Shown in pieces: positions 16,290 to 25,366 of a DNA stretch of 64,000 nucleotides. Below the pieces are notes generated by a model. That model saw nothing but the letters and a program-made list of their open reading frames with translations, made no database searches and was not told the origin of the DNA. The position numbers and the translations under genes were made by a program. How positions within the stretch are numbered: the first letter of the stretch is position 1; every line of letters starts with the position of its first letter. This stretch comes from Acidipropionibacterium jensenii DSM 20535 (GTDB lineage: Bacteria; Actinomycetota; Actinomycetes; Propionibacteriales; Propionibacteriaceae), in contig NZ_AUDD01000011.1 of NCBI RefSeq assembly GCF_000425285.1, positions 37,851 to 101,850 on the forward strand. Reading direction: 5' to 3'.

Positions 16290-18572
16290 TCAACTCCTCA
16301 GTTCGTCGGAGACCGTCCTCACCACGGCGCGCAGGTCGAGCCACCACTGGTCGCGGGGACGCCGGTGCTGGGGGTCGACCAGGGTCGGCATGGTGTCCAT
16401 CCTGCCGGGACGCAGGTGGCCCTCCTTGACCCCGATGAACCAGGCGCCGTCGTGACCGGCGGCCAGCTCGTCGTCGGTGAGATTGAGGGCGTGGTAGGCG
16501 AGCCGGCTGGCCAGCAGCCGGTCGAAGGGGGAGGGGGAGCCGCCCTGCTGCATGTGGCCGAGGACCGCGGTGCGCACGTCGTACATCCCGTGCGACTCCT
16601 CCTCCATCATCCGGGCCAGGAAGTCGGTGGTGTAGTTCGCCGAGGCGTTCTCATTGCGGACCGCCAGGAACAGCCGGCGTCCGTTGGCGAAGGACTCGCG
16701 CAGCCAGTGCATGTCGGCGACCAGGTCGTCGAGGCTGATCCCCTCCTCGTTGAGATAGATCCGTTCGGCACCGGCCGCCAGCCCCGACATCATCGCCAGG
16801 TAGCCGCAGTTCTTGCCCATCGTCTCCACGACGAAGCACCGCTTGGAGGCGATCCCGGACTCCTTGATCTTGTCCATCGCGTCGACGATGACGTTGAGGG
16901 CGGTGTCGGCGCCGATCGACAGCTCCGAGCCGGGCAGATTGTTGTCGATACTGGCGGGCACGCAGACGGTGGGGATCCGGAAGGCCGGGTAGCGGTCCCG
17001 TTCGGTGGTCATCTTGTGGACGCCGTCGTAGGCCGAGTAGCCGCCGACGACGATCAGGGCGTCGATCTCGTTCTTCTCCAGGGCCCTGCTGATGGCGTAC
17101 AGGTCCTGGGTGCGCGGCACCTCGCGGCGGGTGCCGAGCATCGCCCCGCCCTCACCGGTGAGACCCTCGGTCTCCTCCCAGGTGAGTTCGGACAGGTCGC
17201 CGGCGGCCAGCCCGATGAACCCGCTGTGGATCCCGATCATGTGATGACCACGGGAGATGCCCAGGCGGGCCAGTGCCCGAGCTGCCGTGTTCATTCCCGG
17301 CGCCGGGCCGCCGGCGTGCATGATCCCGATCCTCTTGTCCCCCTCGGCCGGGATGGTGCGCACCGGCGCGGCCAGTTCGTTGAAGATCGCGTCCATCTCG
17401 ACGAAGGAGCGTCCGCGCATCCGCATCGCGTCGCGGTACTTGCCGTCGCCGATGAGGTCGGGGACGCGCTGGGTGTCGGCGACCGCCTTCACCAGGGAGA
17501 TCCGGTCGATCCGGTTGGAGCGGGTGGCGATCACCCGGCCCTCGGAGTCCGGGGTGGCGGTGAGCACCTCGTGGACGGCGTTGTACCCCAACCAGGTGGA
17601 GGCCCACCGGTCGTAGGCGCTCGGCGTCCCGCCGCGCTGGACGTGGCCGAGGATGGTGACCCGGGCGTCCTCGTTGAGCCGGTCGATGAGGACCTGACGG
17701 ACGTAGTCGGCCTTGATCGGGTTGCCCTGCCGGTCGGTGGCCCCCTCGGCGACGATGACGATGGAGTCGCGCCGCCCGGCCTTGCGCCCGGCCTTGAGGT
17801 CGGCACACATCCGGTCCTCCCAGCCGGGCTCCGGGGGCTGCTCGGGGACCAGCACGAAGTCCGCCCCGCCGGCCACCGCGCTCATCAGGGCCAGGTAGCC
17901 GCAGTGGCGTCCCATCACCTCCACCACGAAGGAGCGCTGGTGGCTGGCCGCGGTGGAGGCCAGGTCGTCGATGGCGTCGACGATCCGGTGCAGGGCGGTG
18001 TCGGCGCCGATCGTCATGTCCGAGCCGACCAGGTCGTTGTCGATCGAGCCGACCATCCCGGCGATCATCAGGCTGGGGTGCTCGCGGGCCGTCTCGGGGG
18101 CCAGGTCGCCGCGCTTGACGAGCTCGGCGACCAGTCCGGGCCACTCGTTGCGCAGCAGGTTGAGGCCGGTCAGCGAGCCGTCCCCGCCGATCACGACCAG
18201 CCGGTCGATGCCGCGGTGCAGCAGGTGGCGGACGGCCTTGAGGCGTCCCTCCCGCTCCCGCATCTCCTTGGACCGGAAGGTGCCGATGACCGTGCCGCCG
18301 CGATTGAGGATCGAGCCGACGTCCTCCCAGTCGAAGGGGCGGATCCCGTCGCCGCCGTCGATCATCCCCTGGTAACCCTCGAAGATGGCGTAGACCTCGG
18401 CCCCGACACTCAGTGCGGATCGGACCACGGCGCGCACCGCGGCGTTCATCCCCTGGGCATCGCCGCCGCTGGTGAGGATGCCGATACGCACCCCACGGCC
18501 GTCGGGCAGGGAGGGGGTCGGGTTGATGTCGGTGAAGTCTCGGCTGTCGTCGTTCCACTCGTCACTGGGCAC
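16290..18572 (-). CDS. pfkA: Eukaryote-type tandem 6-phosphofructokinase (two fused PFK domains)
   Basis: Phosphorylates fructose-6-phosphate in glycolysis. At 760 residues it is twice the length of ordinary bacterial PFK. The N-terminal half (about 28-390) has the ATP motif GILTSGGDAQGMNAA, GGDGS, and the catalytic GSIDNDLVGSDMTIG with its base Asp plus MGRHCGYLA. The C-terminal half (about 410-760) repeats the fold, but GGDGS is GGYSAYDG and the catalytic motif is ASIDNNLPGSELSIG. It therefore looks like the regulatory half, as in animal and fungal PFK-1. Conserved QRGG (HVQRGGTPSAYD) and QQGG (HMQQGGSPSPFD) signatures occur in each half. ATP rather than pyrophosphate use is inferred from the family. 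Confidence 0.9.
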   Translation of the reverse strand: MPSDEWNDDSRDFTDINPTPSLPDGRGVRIGILTSGGDAQGMNAAVRAVVRSALSVGAEVYAIFEGYQGMIDGGDGIRPFDWEDVGSILNRGGTVIGTFRSKEMREREGRLKAVRHLLHRGIDRLVVIGGDGSLTGLNLLRNEWPGLVAELVKRGDLAPETAREHPSLMIAGMVGSIDNDLVGSDMTIGADTALHRIVDAIDDLASTAASHQRSFVVEVMGRHCGYLALMSAVAGGADFVLVPEQPPEPGWEDRMCADLKAGRKAGRRDSIVIVAEGATDRQGNPIKADYVRQVLIDRLNEDARVTILGHVQRGGTPSAYDRWASTWLGYNAVHEVLTATPDSEGRVIATRSNRIDRISLVKAVADTQRVPDLIGDGKYRDAMRMRGRSFVEMDAIFNELAAPVRTIPAEGDKRIGIMHAGGPAPGMNTAARALARLGISRGHHMIGIHSGFIGLAAGDLSELTWEETEGLTGEGGAMLGTRREVPRTQDLYAISRALEKNEIDALIVVGGYSAYDGVHKMTTERDRYPAFRIPTVCVPASIDNNLPGSELSIGADTALNVIVDAMDKIKESGIASKRCFVVETMGKNCGYLAMMSGLAAGAERIYLNEEGISLDDLVADMHWLRESFANGRRLFLAVRNENASANYTTDFLARMMEEESHGMYDVRTAVLGHMQQGGSPSPFDRLLASRLAYHALNLTDDELAAGHDGAWFIGVKEGHLRPGRMDTMPTLVDPQHRRPRDQWWLDLRAVVRTVSDELRS

Positions 18573-18667
18573 ACCCCTAGTCTGCCGTGCCCCGGTGACG
18601 GGCGGGAGATGCGGGGGTGTCCGCAGGAGGGTGTGTCAGCAGGATGGTGCGTCAGCAGGATGGTGCG

Positions 18668-20197
18668 TCAGCAGGAGGAGGTGGAGAAGGACGACTCCCG
18701 CACGATGATCGTCGACACCGATCCGCCGGAGATGAGGAAGTCGACCTCCGAGCCGTCGTAGCTGATGGCCAGCGCCTGTTCGATGGACTCGGTGGGGTAG
18801 GCGGTGGTGACGTCGGTCAGCTTCGATCCGTAGATCGACTGGAGATCGGCCAGGCTGGTCCCGATCCCGGCACCCTTCGCGGTCTTGTTGGTCCCCCCGG
18901 TGATCGAGAAGGCCTGGATCTTCCCGTCACTGGTCCACACATCGGACACGAATCCCGAGTAGCGGTCCAGCGGGGGAGTCGACCGGGTGCACACGGTGCC
19001 GAGGTCGCTCGGCATGATCTGGGTGGTCGACAGCTCGTCGACCGGCCGACTGACCCGCAACGGTCCGAGACCGGCGGTGGTCAGCGGCTCGCCGGAGACG
19101 ATCTGGTAGACCACCTCGGGATCGCAGAACTTCCCCTTGGTGACCGCCGAGGCCGCCACCGACTCCTTGCGGCCCAGAGCCATCAGCGCCGAGCAGTCTG
19201 TGGAGGAGACGATGACGCCGCCGGGCATCTTCGTCCAGCGGCCGTTGGAGGCCGTCATGATGAGGTGACCGCCGTCGGCACCGGCGGTCTTCCCGTCGAT
19301 GGTGAAGCTCGTCGAGTAGGCCACCGCCGTCTGGCCGGACTCGCTGAGGGCCACCCAGGAGACGTCCATGTCGGGGGCGGCGAAGATCTGGCGGACCAGC
19401 TCCGGGCTCGGCTTCATCTGGGTGGAGTTGACCAGTCCGGTGGCCTGGGGTTTGGCCGCGCCGCCGGTGACCGGACCCGCCGTGCCGGCGACCGTGGCGC
19501 CGCCCGACGGGCTGGCGCCACCGGATGCCGAGGAGGCGGCCTGATCGCCGCGGTTCATCAATGCCCGGACGCCGAACACGCCGCCGACGACGATCGCCAG
19601 GACGATGGCCACGATGCCGACGATGAGGCCGGGGGAGCGCCGCTTGGGCGGTTCGGGCTGCGGCGGCGCCTGGAAGGGGGCCGGCTGTCCCAGCCCGGGG
19701 ACCCAGGACTGGGCCGAGGGGGCCGACTGGGTGGACGGTGCGGATCCGGCCGAGAAGGGGTAGCCGGCCGACTGGGGATAACTGGGTCCGGACTGCGGAT
19801 ATCCGGCGGGGGTGCCGGGGTATCCCGCCTGGGGGTAGCCGCCCTGCGGGTATCCGGCCGACTGGGGGTAACTGGGTCCGGACTGTGGATGGCCCGCAGC
19901 CGCGGGCGGGTAGCTGGCAGCGGACTGGCCGGGTGCCGAGGGAGGGTAGCTGGGACCGGACTGGGACTGGCCCGCGCCCGCCTGGGGGTAGCCGGAGGGA
20001 TCACTCTGCGCGCCGGGGTTCTGTCCGGCCTGCTGGGCGGGGTTGACGATGACTGTCTCGGTCGGCGCGACAGGCGGGACAGCGGTCTCGGGGCCGATCA
20101 CCTCGGTCCCGTGGTCCTCACGCCACAGGCCGGTCCCGGCCAGCGCCGGGTCGATGGTGGGCCCGGTGCTGCCGGTCTCCGTGTCGTCGTCGCTCAT
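18668..20197 (-). CDS. Single-span membrane protein with Pro/Tyr-rich cytoplasmic repeats
   Basis: A 509-residue protein of unknown function. Residues 1-190 are acidic at first, then a low-complexity Pro-Ser-Gly-Tyr-Gln region with recurring SGPSYPQSAGYPQ-like units. One membrane helix follows a PPKRRSPG stop-transfer (LIVGIVAIVLAIVVGGVFGVRAL, about 212-235). The remaining 270 residues are extracytoplasmic, beginning with a Gly/Ser linker, and have a late YDGSEVDFLISGGS strand pattern. It starts at the ATG at 20197 after AAGGAC. The kinase gene just upstream carries very similar Pro/Tyr-rich repeats, so the two proteins may interact or this one may be a kinase substrate; that is inference. 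Confidence 0.7.
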   Translation of the reverse strand: MSDDDTETGSTGPTIDPALAGTGLWREDHGTEVIGPETAVPPVAPTETVIVNPAQQAGQNPGAQSDPSGYPQAGAGQSQSGPSYPPSAPGQSAASYPPAAAGHPQSGPSYPQSAGYPQGGYPQAGYPGTPAGYPQSGPSYPQSAGYPFSAGSAPSTQSAPSAQSWVPGLGQPAPFQAPPQPEPPKRRSPGLIVGIVAIVLAIVVGGVFGVRALMNRGDQAASSASGGASPSGGATVAGTAGPVTGGAAKPQATGLVNSTQMKPSPELVRQIFAAPDMDVSWVALSESGQTAVAYSTSFTIDGKTAGADGGHLIMTASNGRWTKMPGGVIVSSTDCSALMALGRKESVAASAVTKGKFCDPEVVYQIVSGEPLTTAGLGPLRVSRPVDELSTTQIMPSDLGTVCTRSTPPLDRYSGFVSDVWTSDGKIQAFSITGGTNKTAKGAGIGTSLADLQSIYGSKLTDVTTAYPTESIEQALAISYDGSEVDFLISGGSVSTIIVRESSFSTSSC

Positions 20198-20380
20198 CTC
20201 AAGTGTCCTTCCGCCCGGGCGGGTGGGACGCACGGCCCCTCCCGCGCGCATTCTCCCATGCCGATCCGATGGCGAGGGCGCCGGCACCGGTGGGCCGATC
20301 GGGGACGACGGCGTCCCTGCTGGGTTCTGGAGTGATCCCTGGTCGCCGTTGTCCCTCCAGTTGGGGACAACGGCGCCGGG

Positions 20381-22138
20381 TCACTTGATGACGTACACCT
20401 CGATGTTGTTCTCCGACTTGGTGCACATGTAGTACTGCCCCGAGGTGCAGGTGAGGGTGTAGTTCTTGCCGGTCACCGGCGAGTAGGCGGTGACGGTGAA
20501 CCGGTCCCCCGGGTTGTCGGGGATCGCGGCTGCCACATTGGCGGCCAACTGGCAGGAGGTGTTCTCCGTCCCCACTCCCACCTTCGGGCTGCACAACTTC
20601 GCTCCGGCCGGCAGGGTGACGGTCTGGGTCGGCTGGCTGGTGGTCTGGGCGGAACTCGACTCGGAGCCGCTGGCGGAGGAGGTCTGGCCGGACGGCGTCG
20701 CGGTGGCGGACTGCGCGCTGCCGGCGGAGGGCTCGGAGCCGAACGGGTCCAGGAAGATCGCCCCGATCACGACGACGGCGAGCAGGGCCAGTGCCGCCAC
20801 CGATATCCACAGCCCGGTGCGACGTCGGGGCCGGCTGGACTCGGTGTGCGCGGTCTGCTGGGTTCCCGCACCCCCGGAGTGGGGGAGTCCGAGCAGAGTC
20901 ATCCCCGATGGCGAGGTGCCCGAGGTTCCCGCCGGGCCGGGTGGGACCGACCCGGAAGGATAGGAGCCGGGCGGATAGGAACCAGGAGCACCGGGGGAGT
21001 AGGCCCCGGAGGGGTAGGAACCCGCCGGATAGGAGCCCGAACCGTAGGACTGCGGCGCTCCCGGGTAGACCCCGGCCGGGTACCCCGACCCGGACGCTGC
21101 CGGGTATCCCGACTGCGGCGTCCCGGAGGGCTGCGGGGCAGACCCCGGGGGGAGCTGCTGGCCGCCGCCGGCCGGTTGGGGAGGCATCGACGTCCAGCCC
21201 TGCCCGCTGACCTGGCCGACGATCTGGGTCGCGGCGCCCCCGGGGAGCGGACCGGGCGCCTCCGGTGGCATCCCCGAGACCGCCGGCTGGACCAGCACGC
21301 CGGGGTCCAGACCCTCGACCAGCCGCCGCAGGCTGGTGCCGACCGAGGCGGCCGAGACGGGCCGGTGGGCGGGATCCTTGGCCAGGCAGCACGAGATGAC
21401 GTACCACATGGCGTCGCTGATCCCGGTGGGTCGCGGTGGCTCCCGGTCCAGGTGGGCCAGGATCACCGCCTCGCGGTTGAGGGCCGGGAAGGGGGTGTGG
21501 CCGGCGACCATCTCGTAGAGCATCACCCCGAAGGAGTACAGGTCGCTGGCGGCCGACGGCGTCTGACCCTTGATGATCTCGGGAGCCACATAGTTCGGGG
21601 TGCCGGCGAATGCGGTCGAACCCTCGAGGGTGGAGTCCAGGATCTTCGAGACGCCGAAGTCGGTGAGCTTGGGGTGCCAGTCGCCGTCCGGCCCCTGGGA
21701 GAGCAGCACATTGGCAGGTTTGACGTCGCGGTGGCAGATCCGTGCGGCGTGGACCGCCGACAGTCCGTCGCAGACCTCGGCGCCCAGTCGTGCCGCGTAG
21801 CCCTCCTGCATGAGTTCGTGGTTCTTCGCGTGGAGCGCGAGCTCGGACCCCAGGTCGGGGCCGTCGACGTACTCCATCACGATGCCGAGGTGCTCCCCCT
21901 CCATCACCATGTCGAAGACCTCGACCACCGCCGGGCTGTGGATGGAGGTGAGCAGTTCCCGCTCCTCGATGAACCGCCTCACGATGGCGCGGTCCGAGGT
22001 GAGGTGGGGGTGGAGCATCTTCACGGCGACCTTGTCGCCGTTCTCGCGGTGGGCGAGCCACACCTGGCCCATTGCGCCGCTGCCCAGGATCCGGTCGAGG
22101 GTGTAGTGGCTGCCGAGACGGTCGCCGGACTCGGTCAT
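20381..22138 (-). CDS. Transmembrane Ser/Thr protein kinase (Pkn/STPK family)
   Basis: A 585-residue kinase. The cytoplasmic catalytic domain (about 1-270) shows LGSGAMGQVW (P-loop), VAVKML (ATP Lys), HRDVKPANVL (catalytic loop), DFGVSK and GTPNYVAPE. A long Gly/Ser/Pro/Tyr-rich juxtamembrane region follows (about 300-430), then a helix WISVAALALLAVVVIGAIFL and an extracytoplasmic tail. The tail opens with a Ser/Thr-rich linker and ends in a compact four-Cys domain. No PASTA repeats are present, so it does not sense muropeptides like PknB. It starts at the ATG at 22138 after GAAGGAGC, 51 bp downstream of the FHA-ABC gene. Confidence 0.93.
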   Translation of the reverse strand: MTESGDRLGSHYTLDRILGSGAMGQVWLAHRENGDKVAVKMLHPHLTSDRAIVRRFIEERELLTSIHSPAVVEVFDMVMEGEHLGIVMEYVDGPDLGSELALHAKNHELMQEGYAARLGAEVCDGLSAVHAARICHRDVKPANVLLSQGPDGDWHPKLTDFGVSKILDSTLEGSTAFAGTPNYVAPEIIKGQTPSAASDLYSFGVMLYEMVAGHTPFPALNREAVILAHLDREPPRPTGISDAMWYVISCCLAKDPAHRPVSAASVGTSLRRLVEGLDPGVLVQPAVSGMPPEAPGPLPGGAATQIVGQVSGQGWTSMPPQPAGGGQQLPPGSAPQPSGTPQSGYPAASGSGYPAGVYPGAPQSYGSGSYPAGSYPSGAYSPGAPGSYPPGSYPSGSVPPGPAGTSGTSPSGMTLLGLPHSGGAGTQQTAHTESSRPRRRTGLWISVAALALLAVVVIGAIFLDPFGSEPSAGSAQSATATPSGQTSSASGSESSSAQTTSQPTQTVTLPAGAKLCSPKVGVGTENTSCQLAANVAAAIPDNPGDRFTVTAYSPVTGKNYTLTCTSGQYYMCTKSENNIEVYVIK

Positions 22139-22189
22139 CGTCTCGCTCCTTCCCGGGCGGTGGCCCCCGCCGTGCATTCGGACCCGGCC

Positions 22190-24763
22190 TCAGGCACTGG
22201 CCCTCTGACGTCTCAGCACCACAGCGGTCGCCACCCAGCTCACCAGGCAGATGGCCGCCAGCGCGGAACCACTGATGAGCCACTGGGTGGCCTCGTGACG
22301 CCACAGCCAGTCCTCGTGCGCCCCCGGTGAGGGCGGTCGGATATGTGTGAGATCAATCGTGCTCGCCGACTGAGCATAACCCCAGCGTCCCGGAGCGGGG
22401 GCGGCCAGAATCTCCATCGCGGTGCGTCCGGCGACCTCGATGATGCCCCCGCACAGGACCAGCTGGGCCATCACGAAGACCACCATGGCGGGCATCACCT
22501 GCTCATTGGTGCTCACCACCGAGGAGATCAGCAGGCCGGCGACGGCCGAGGAGAAGGCGGTGCCGAAGACGCACACGCCGAGCTCCAGCCAGCCCGGACC
22601 GAGGATGACGCCGTTGCCGGGGGGATCCTTGCCGATCAGGACGACGCCGATCAGCAGGGCCGACTGGACGGCGCTGATGAGCACCAGCATGGTCACCTTC
22701 GACAACAGGTACATCTGTTGGGACAGCCCCACGGCCCGTTCCCGCAGGAAGATCGGGCGTTCGGCGATGAGCTCGCGGATGCTGGCCGAGACCCCCATGA
22801 AGGAGGCACCGATGACGATGATGGTGAGCAGGGTGGAGGCCTCGCCCGGATGCTTCGGGTCGTGCGGTCCGAACCCCCCGGAGCCCGGAATGGCCAGCGC
22901 CATCAGGGCGATGACGATCGGCATGAAGAGGCTGGAGAGCAGATAGTTGCGGTCCGAGGCGATCAGCCTCATCTGGCGCGAGGCCAGCGTCGACCACTGC
23001 CGGGTGGCCGAGCTCACCCGGGTTCGACGGCGTCTGGCCCCCGAGCCGCCGGGCCGTGCGGGCGGCTGTCCGGCAGGCATCGCGTCGGGAGGGTTGCCGG
23101 CCCGCTGGGCCCACAGCTGGGGTTCGGCGGTGACAGCCTCGAAGACGTCTGCATAGTCGGCCATCTGGAAGTGCTCGAGCAGCTGGTCGGGAGCTCCGAA
23201 GTAGGCCACCCGGCCGCCCGGGGCCAGCAGCAGCACCTTGTCGCAGGCGGCGAGGTTGCTGATCGAGTGGGTGATGACGATGACCACCCGGCCGGCGTCG
23301 GCCTGGCTGCGCAGCAGCCGCATCACCGACCGGTCGAGGTTGGGGTCCAGGCCGGAGGTGGGCTCGTCGAGGAGCAGCAGGCTGGGCTGGGTGAGCAGCT
23401 CCAGGGCGACCGAGACCCGCTTGCGCTGGCCCCCCGACAGCCGCGAGATGGTGGTGGCGGCGTGCTCGGCCAGGCCCAGATCCGCCATCACCCGGTCGAT
23501 CTCGTGGTCGCGCTGTGCGGCGGTGTAGTCCTTGGGCAGTCGCAGCCGGGCGGCGTAGTCGAGGGCCTGGCGCACGGTGAGCCGGGTGTGCACCAGATCG
23601 TCCTGGGGGACGACGCCGATCCGGCCCTTGAGTTCGGCGTAGTTGCGGTAGAGGTCCTCGTCCTCGTAGACGACGGCCCCGGAGGTGGCCGGCTGGGACC
23701 CGGTGAGGGCCTTGAGGAGGGTGGACTTGCCGGCCCCGGAGGGCCCGATGACGGCGACCAGGCTGCCGGTGAGCAGGCCGAAGCTGACGTCGTGGAGGAG
23801 CTGCTTGCCGTTCGGCAGGGTGAAGCACAGTCCGTGGGCGGCCAGGATGTTGCGCGGCGGGGCCGCCAGGGTGAGCTGTCCGGCCCTCAGCACCAGGTTG
23901 GTGCGCCCGACGGTGAGTCGGTCCCCCTCGCCCAGGTGGCCGCGGCTGATCCGCCGCGAGTTGATGTAGGTGCCGTTTCCCGACCGCAGGTCCCAGACGT
24001 CGAATCCGTTGCCGGCCGGCCGCAGCTGGGCGTGCGAGCGGGAGACCAGCGGGTCGTCGATGACGATGGCGTTGTGGGGGTCGCGCCCGATTCCCCAGAT
24101 CGGGGTGCCCGGGCCTGGGGCCTGAGGGGTGGTCTGGGGTGCGTTCTGTGGTGGTACGGCCTGGGGTGCGGTGGCCGGGGTGGCCTGTCCTGGGCCGCCC
24201 TGTGCGCCTGGTGTGCCCTGTGCGCCGGGGCCGCCTTGAGTGCCGGGGCCGCTGGCGCTACCTGGACCGCCCGCTCCGCCGAACCCGCCCGGACCTCCTG
24301 GACCGCCGGGTTGGGAGCGCGCCCCCGGGCCGGGGGCCATGCCGGGCTGTCGGTGCACCATCACGGTGCTGAACGGGGAGGACTCCACCGGGCTGTGGCC
24401 GCTGGCGGCCTCGATGTGGACCGGGAAGCCGTCCGGGGCACCGAGCGCCAGGGTGAACGGGGCGACGAGGACGGTGCTGCCGATCCGGGACCCGTTGAGG
24501 AAACTGCCGTTGCTGGAGTGGTCCTCGACCCCGACGCGGTCGCCCCCGAGGGCGGTGAGCACGAGATGGGTCCGGGAGATGCGGCCGTCGTCGATGACCA
24601 GCTGGGCGCCCGGGTCGCGTCCGATCCGGATCGGCGTGCCCTGGGCCAGCAGAGTGGTGCGGGGTCCGCAGGTGACCGTGAGCACCGGTGCCAGGACCGT
24701 GCCCGTCCCGGCGTTGGAGGGCATGGGCGCTCCCGGATGGGGACGAGACGGCGTCTGGGTCAC
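22190..24763 (-). CDS. FHA-FHA-ABC exporter, Rv1747-like
   Basis: An 857-residue ABC half-transporter with two forkhead-associated domains. FHA1 (about 25-110) has IRIGRDPGAQLVIDD and RISRTHLVL; FHA2 (about 225-300) has WGIGRDPHNAIVIDD and VSRSHAQL. A Gly/Pro-rich collagen-like linker separates them. The ATPase (about 310-540) has GPSGAGKST, LSGGQRKRVSVALELL and LLLLDEPTSG, and an ABC2 membrane domain with about six helices completes it. FHA domains bind phosphothreonine, so the neighbouring kinase is the expected partner, as with PknF and Rv1747 in Mycobacterium, where the transporter affects cell-envelope lipids. The start is GTG at 24763, preceded by CAGGAG. Confidence 0.92.
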   Translation of the reverse strand: MTQTPSRPHPGAPMPSNAGTGTVLAPVLTVTCGPRTTLLAQGTPIRIGRDPGAQLVIDDGRISRTHLVLTALGGDRVGVEDHSSNGSFLNGSRIGSTVLVAPFTLALGAPDGFPVHIEAASGHSPVESSPFSTVMVHRQPGMAPGPGARSQPGGPGGPGGFGGAGGPGSASGPGTQGGPGAQGTPGAQGGPGQATPATAPQAVPPQNAPQTTPQAPGPGTPIWGIGRDPHNAIVIDDPLVSRSHAQLRPAGNGFDVWDLRSGNGTYINSRRISRGHLGEGDRLTVGRTNLVLRAGQLTLAAPPRNILAAHGLCFTLPNGKQLLHDVSFGLLTGSLVAVIGPSGAGKSTLLKALTGSQPATSGAVVYEDEDLYRNYAELKGRIGVVPQDDLVHTRLTVRQALDYAARLRLPKDYTAAQRDHEIDRVMADLGLAEHAATTISRLSGGQRKRVSVALELLTQPSLLLLDEPTSGLDPNLDRSVMRLLRSQADAGRVVIVITHSISNLAACDKVLLLAPGGRVAYFGAPDQLLEHFQMADYADVFEAVTAEPQLWAQRAGNPPDAMPAGQPPARPGGSGARRRRTRVSSATRQWSTLASRQMRLIASDRNYLLSSLFMPIVIALMALAIPGSGGFGPHDPKHPGEASTLLTIIVIGASFMGVSASIRELIAERPIFLRERAVGLSQQMYLLSKVTMLVLISAVQSALLIGVVLIGKDPPGNGVILGPGWLELGVCVFGTAFSSAVAGLLISSVVSTNEQVMPAMVVFVMAQLVLCGGIIEVAGRTAMEILAAPAPGRWGYAQSASTIDLTHIRPPSPGAHEDWLWRHEATQWLISGSALAAICLVSWVATAVVLRRQRASA

Positions 24764-24954
24764 GTGGTGCTCCTGTCCGGTGGCGGATGGCGACAGGGTG
24801 AATCCTTCGGTCAGACTACCGACCGGACTCGCAGGAGGGGGCGAACCCGGCCCGATGGAGTCGGGCCGGGTCCGGTGTGGGCTGGGGCAGGTCAGCTGCG
24901 GGACAGGTTCGGGGCTCCCGTGCAGGGATTCCTGGGCGGCGCTGGCGAGGGCCC

Positions 24955-25179
24955 CTACTTGCGGACCGTGATGGTCCAGCTGGCGCTGCCGACCTTGCGG
25001 AAGTCGGTCACCTCGTGGCCGGCGTCGGCGGCCCAGGCGGGCAGCGCCGAGGTGGCCTGGGTGCAGTCGAAGTTGATCACCAGTTCATCGCCGGCCGGGA
25101 TCTGGCTGATCGCCTCCTGAGCCTCGATGAGGGGGAAGGGGCAGACGTTGCCGCCGGTCTCCAGGATGTGGGTGGCCAT
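24955..25179 (-). CDS. TusA/SirA-family sulfur carrier (YeeD/TsuB-like)
   Basis: This 74-residue cytoplasmic protein carries the family motif NVCPFPLIEAQEAI; the Cys of CPxP (residue 13) bears persulfide sulfur. It ends in a short beta-strand pair (SASWTITVRK). It lies directly downstream of a YeeE-type membrane protein on the same strand, the classic TsuA-TsuB arrangement in which the carrier receives sulfur from imported thiosulfate. The gap between the two genes is about 190 bp and contains a short GTGGACGAGATGGT duplication. Confidence 0.9.
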   Translation of the reverse strand: MATHILETGGNVCPFPLIEAQEAISQIPAGDELVINFDCTQATSALPAWAADAGHEVTDFRKVGSASWTITVRK

Positions 25180-25366
25180 GGCTGTCTCCTAGGGGTACGG
25201 GACGGGTGGGATGTGCTGGGTGGAACGTGCGTGGACGAGATGGTGCGTGGACGAGATGGTTCGGGGAGCCGTGTCGACGAGTCCAAGTCGGTGGTGGCGT
25301 CCGGCATGTCGTCTGCGGCAGCGCGATGAGGCCGCCGAGTCCGCGTGGGGGCGTCGGTGATCCGAC

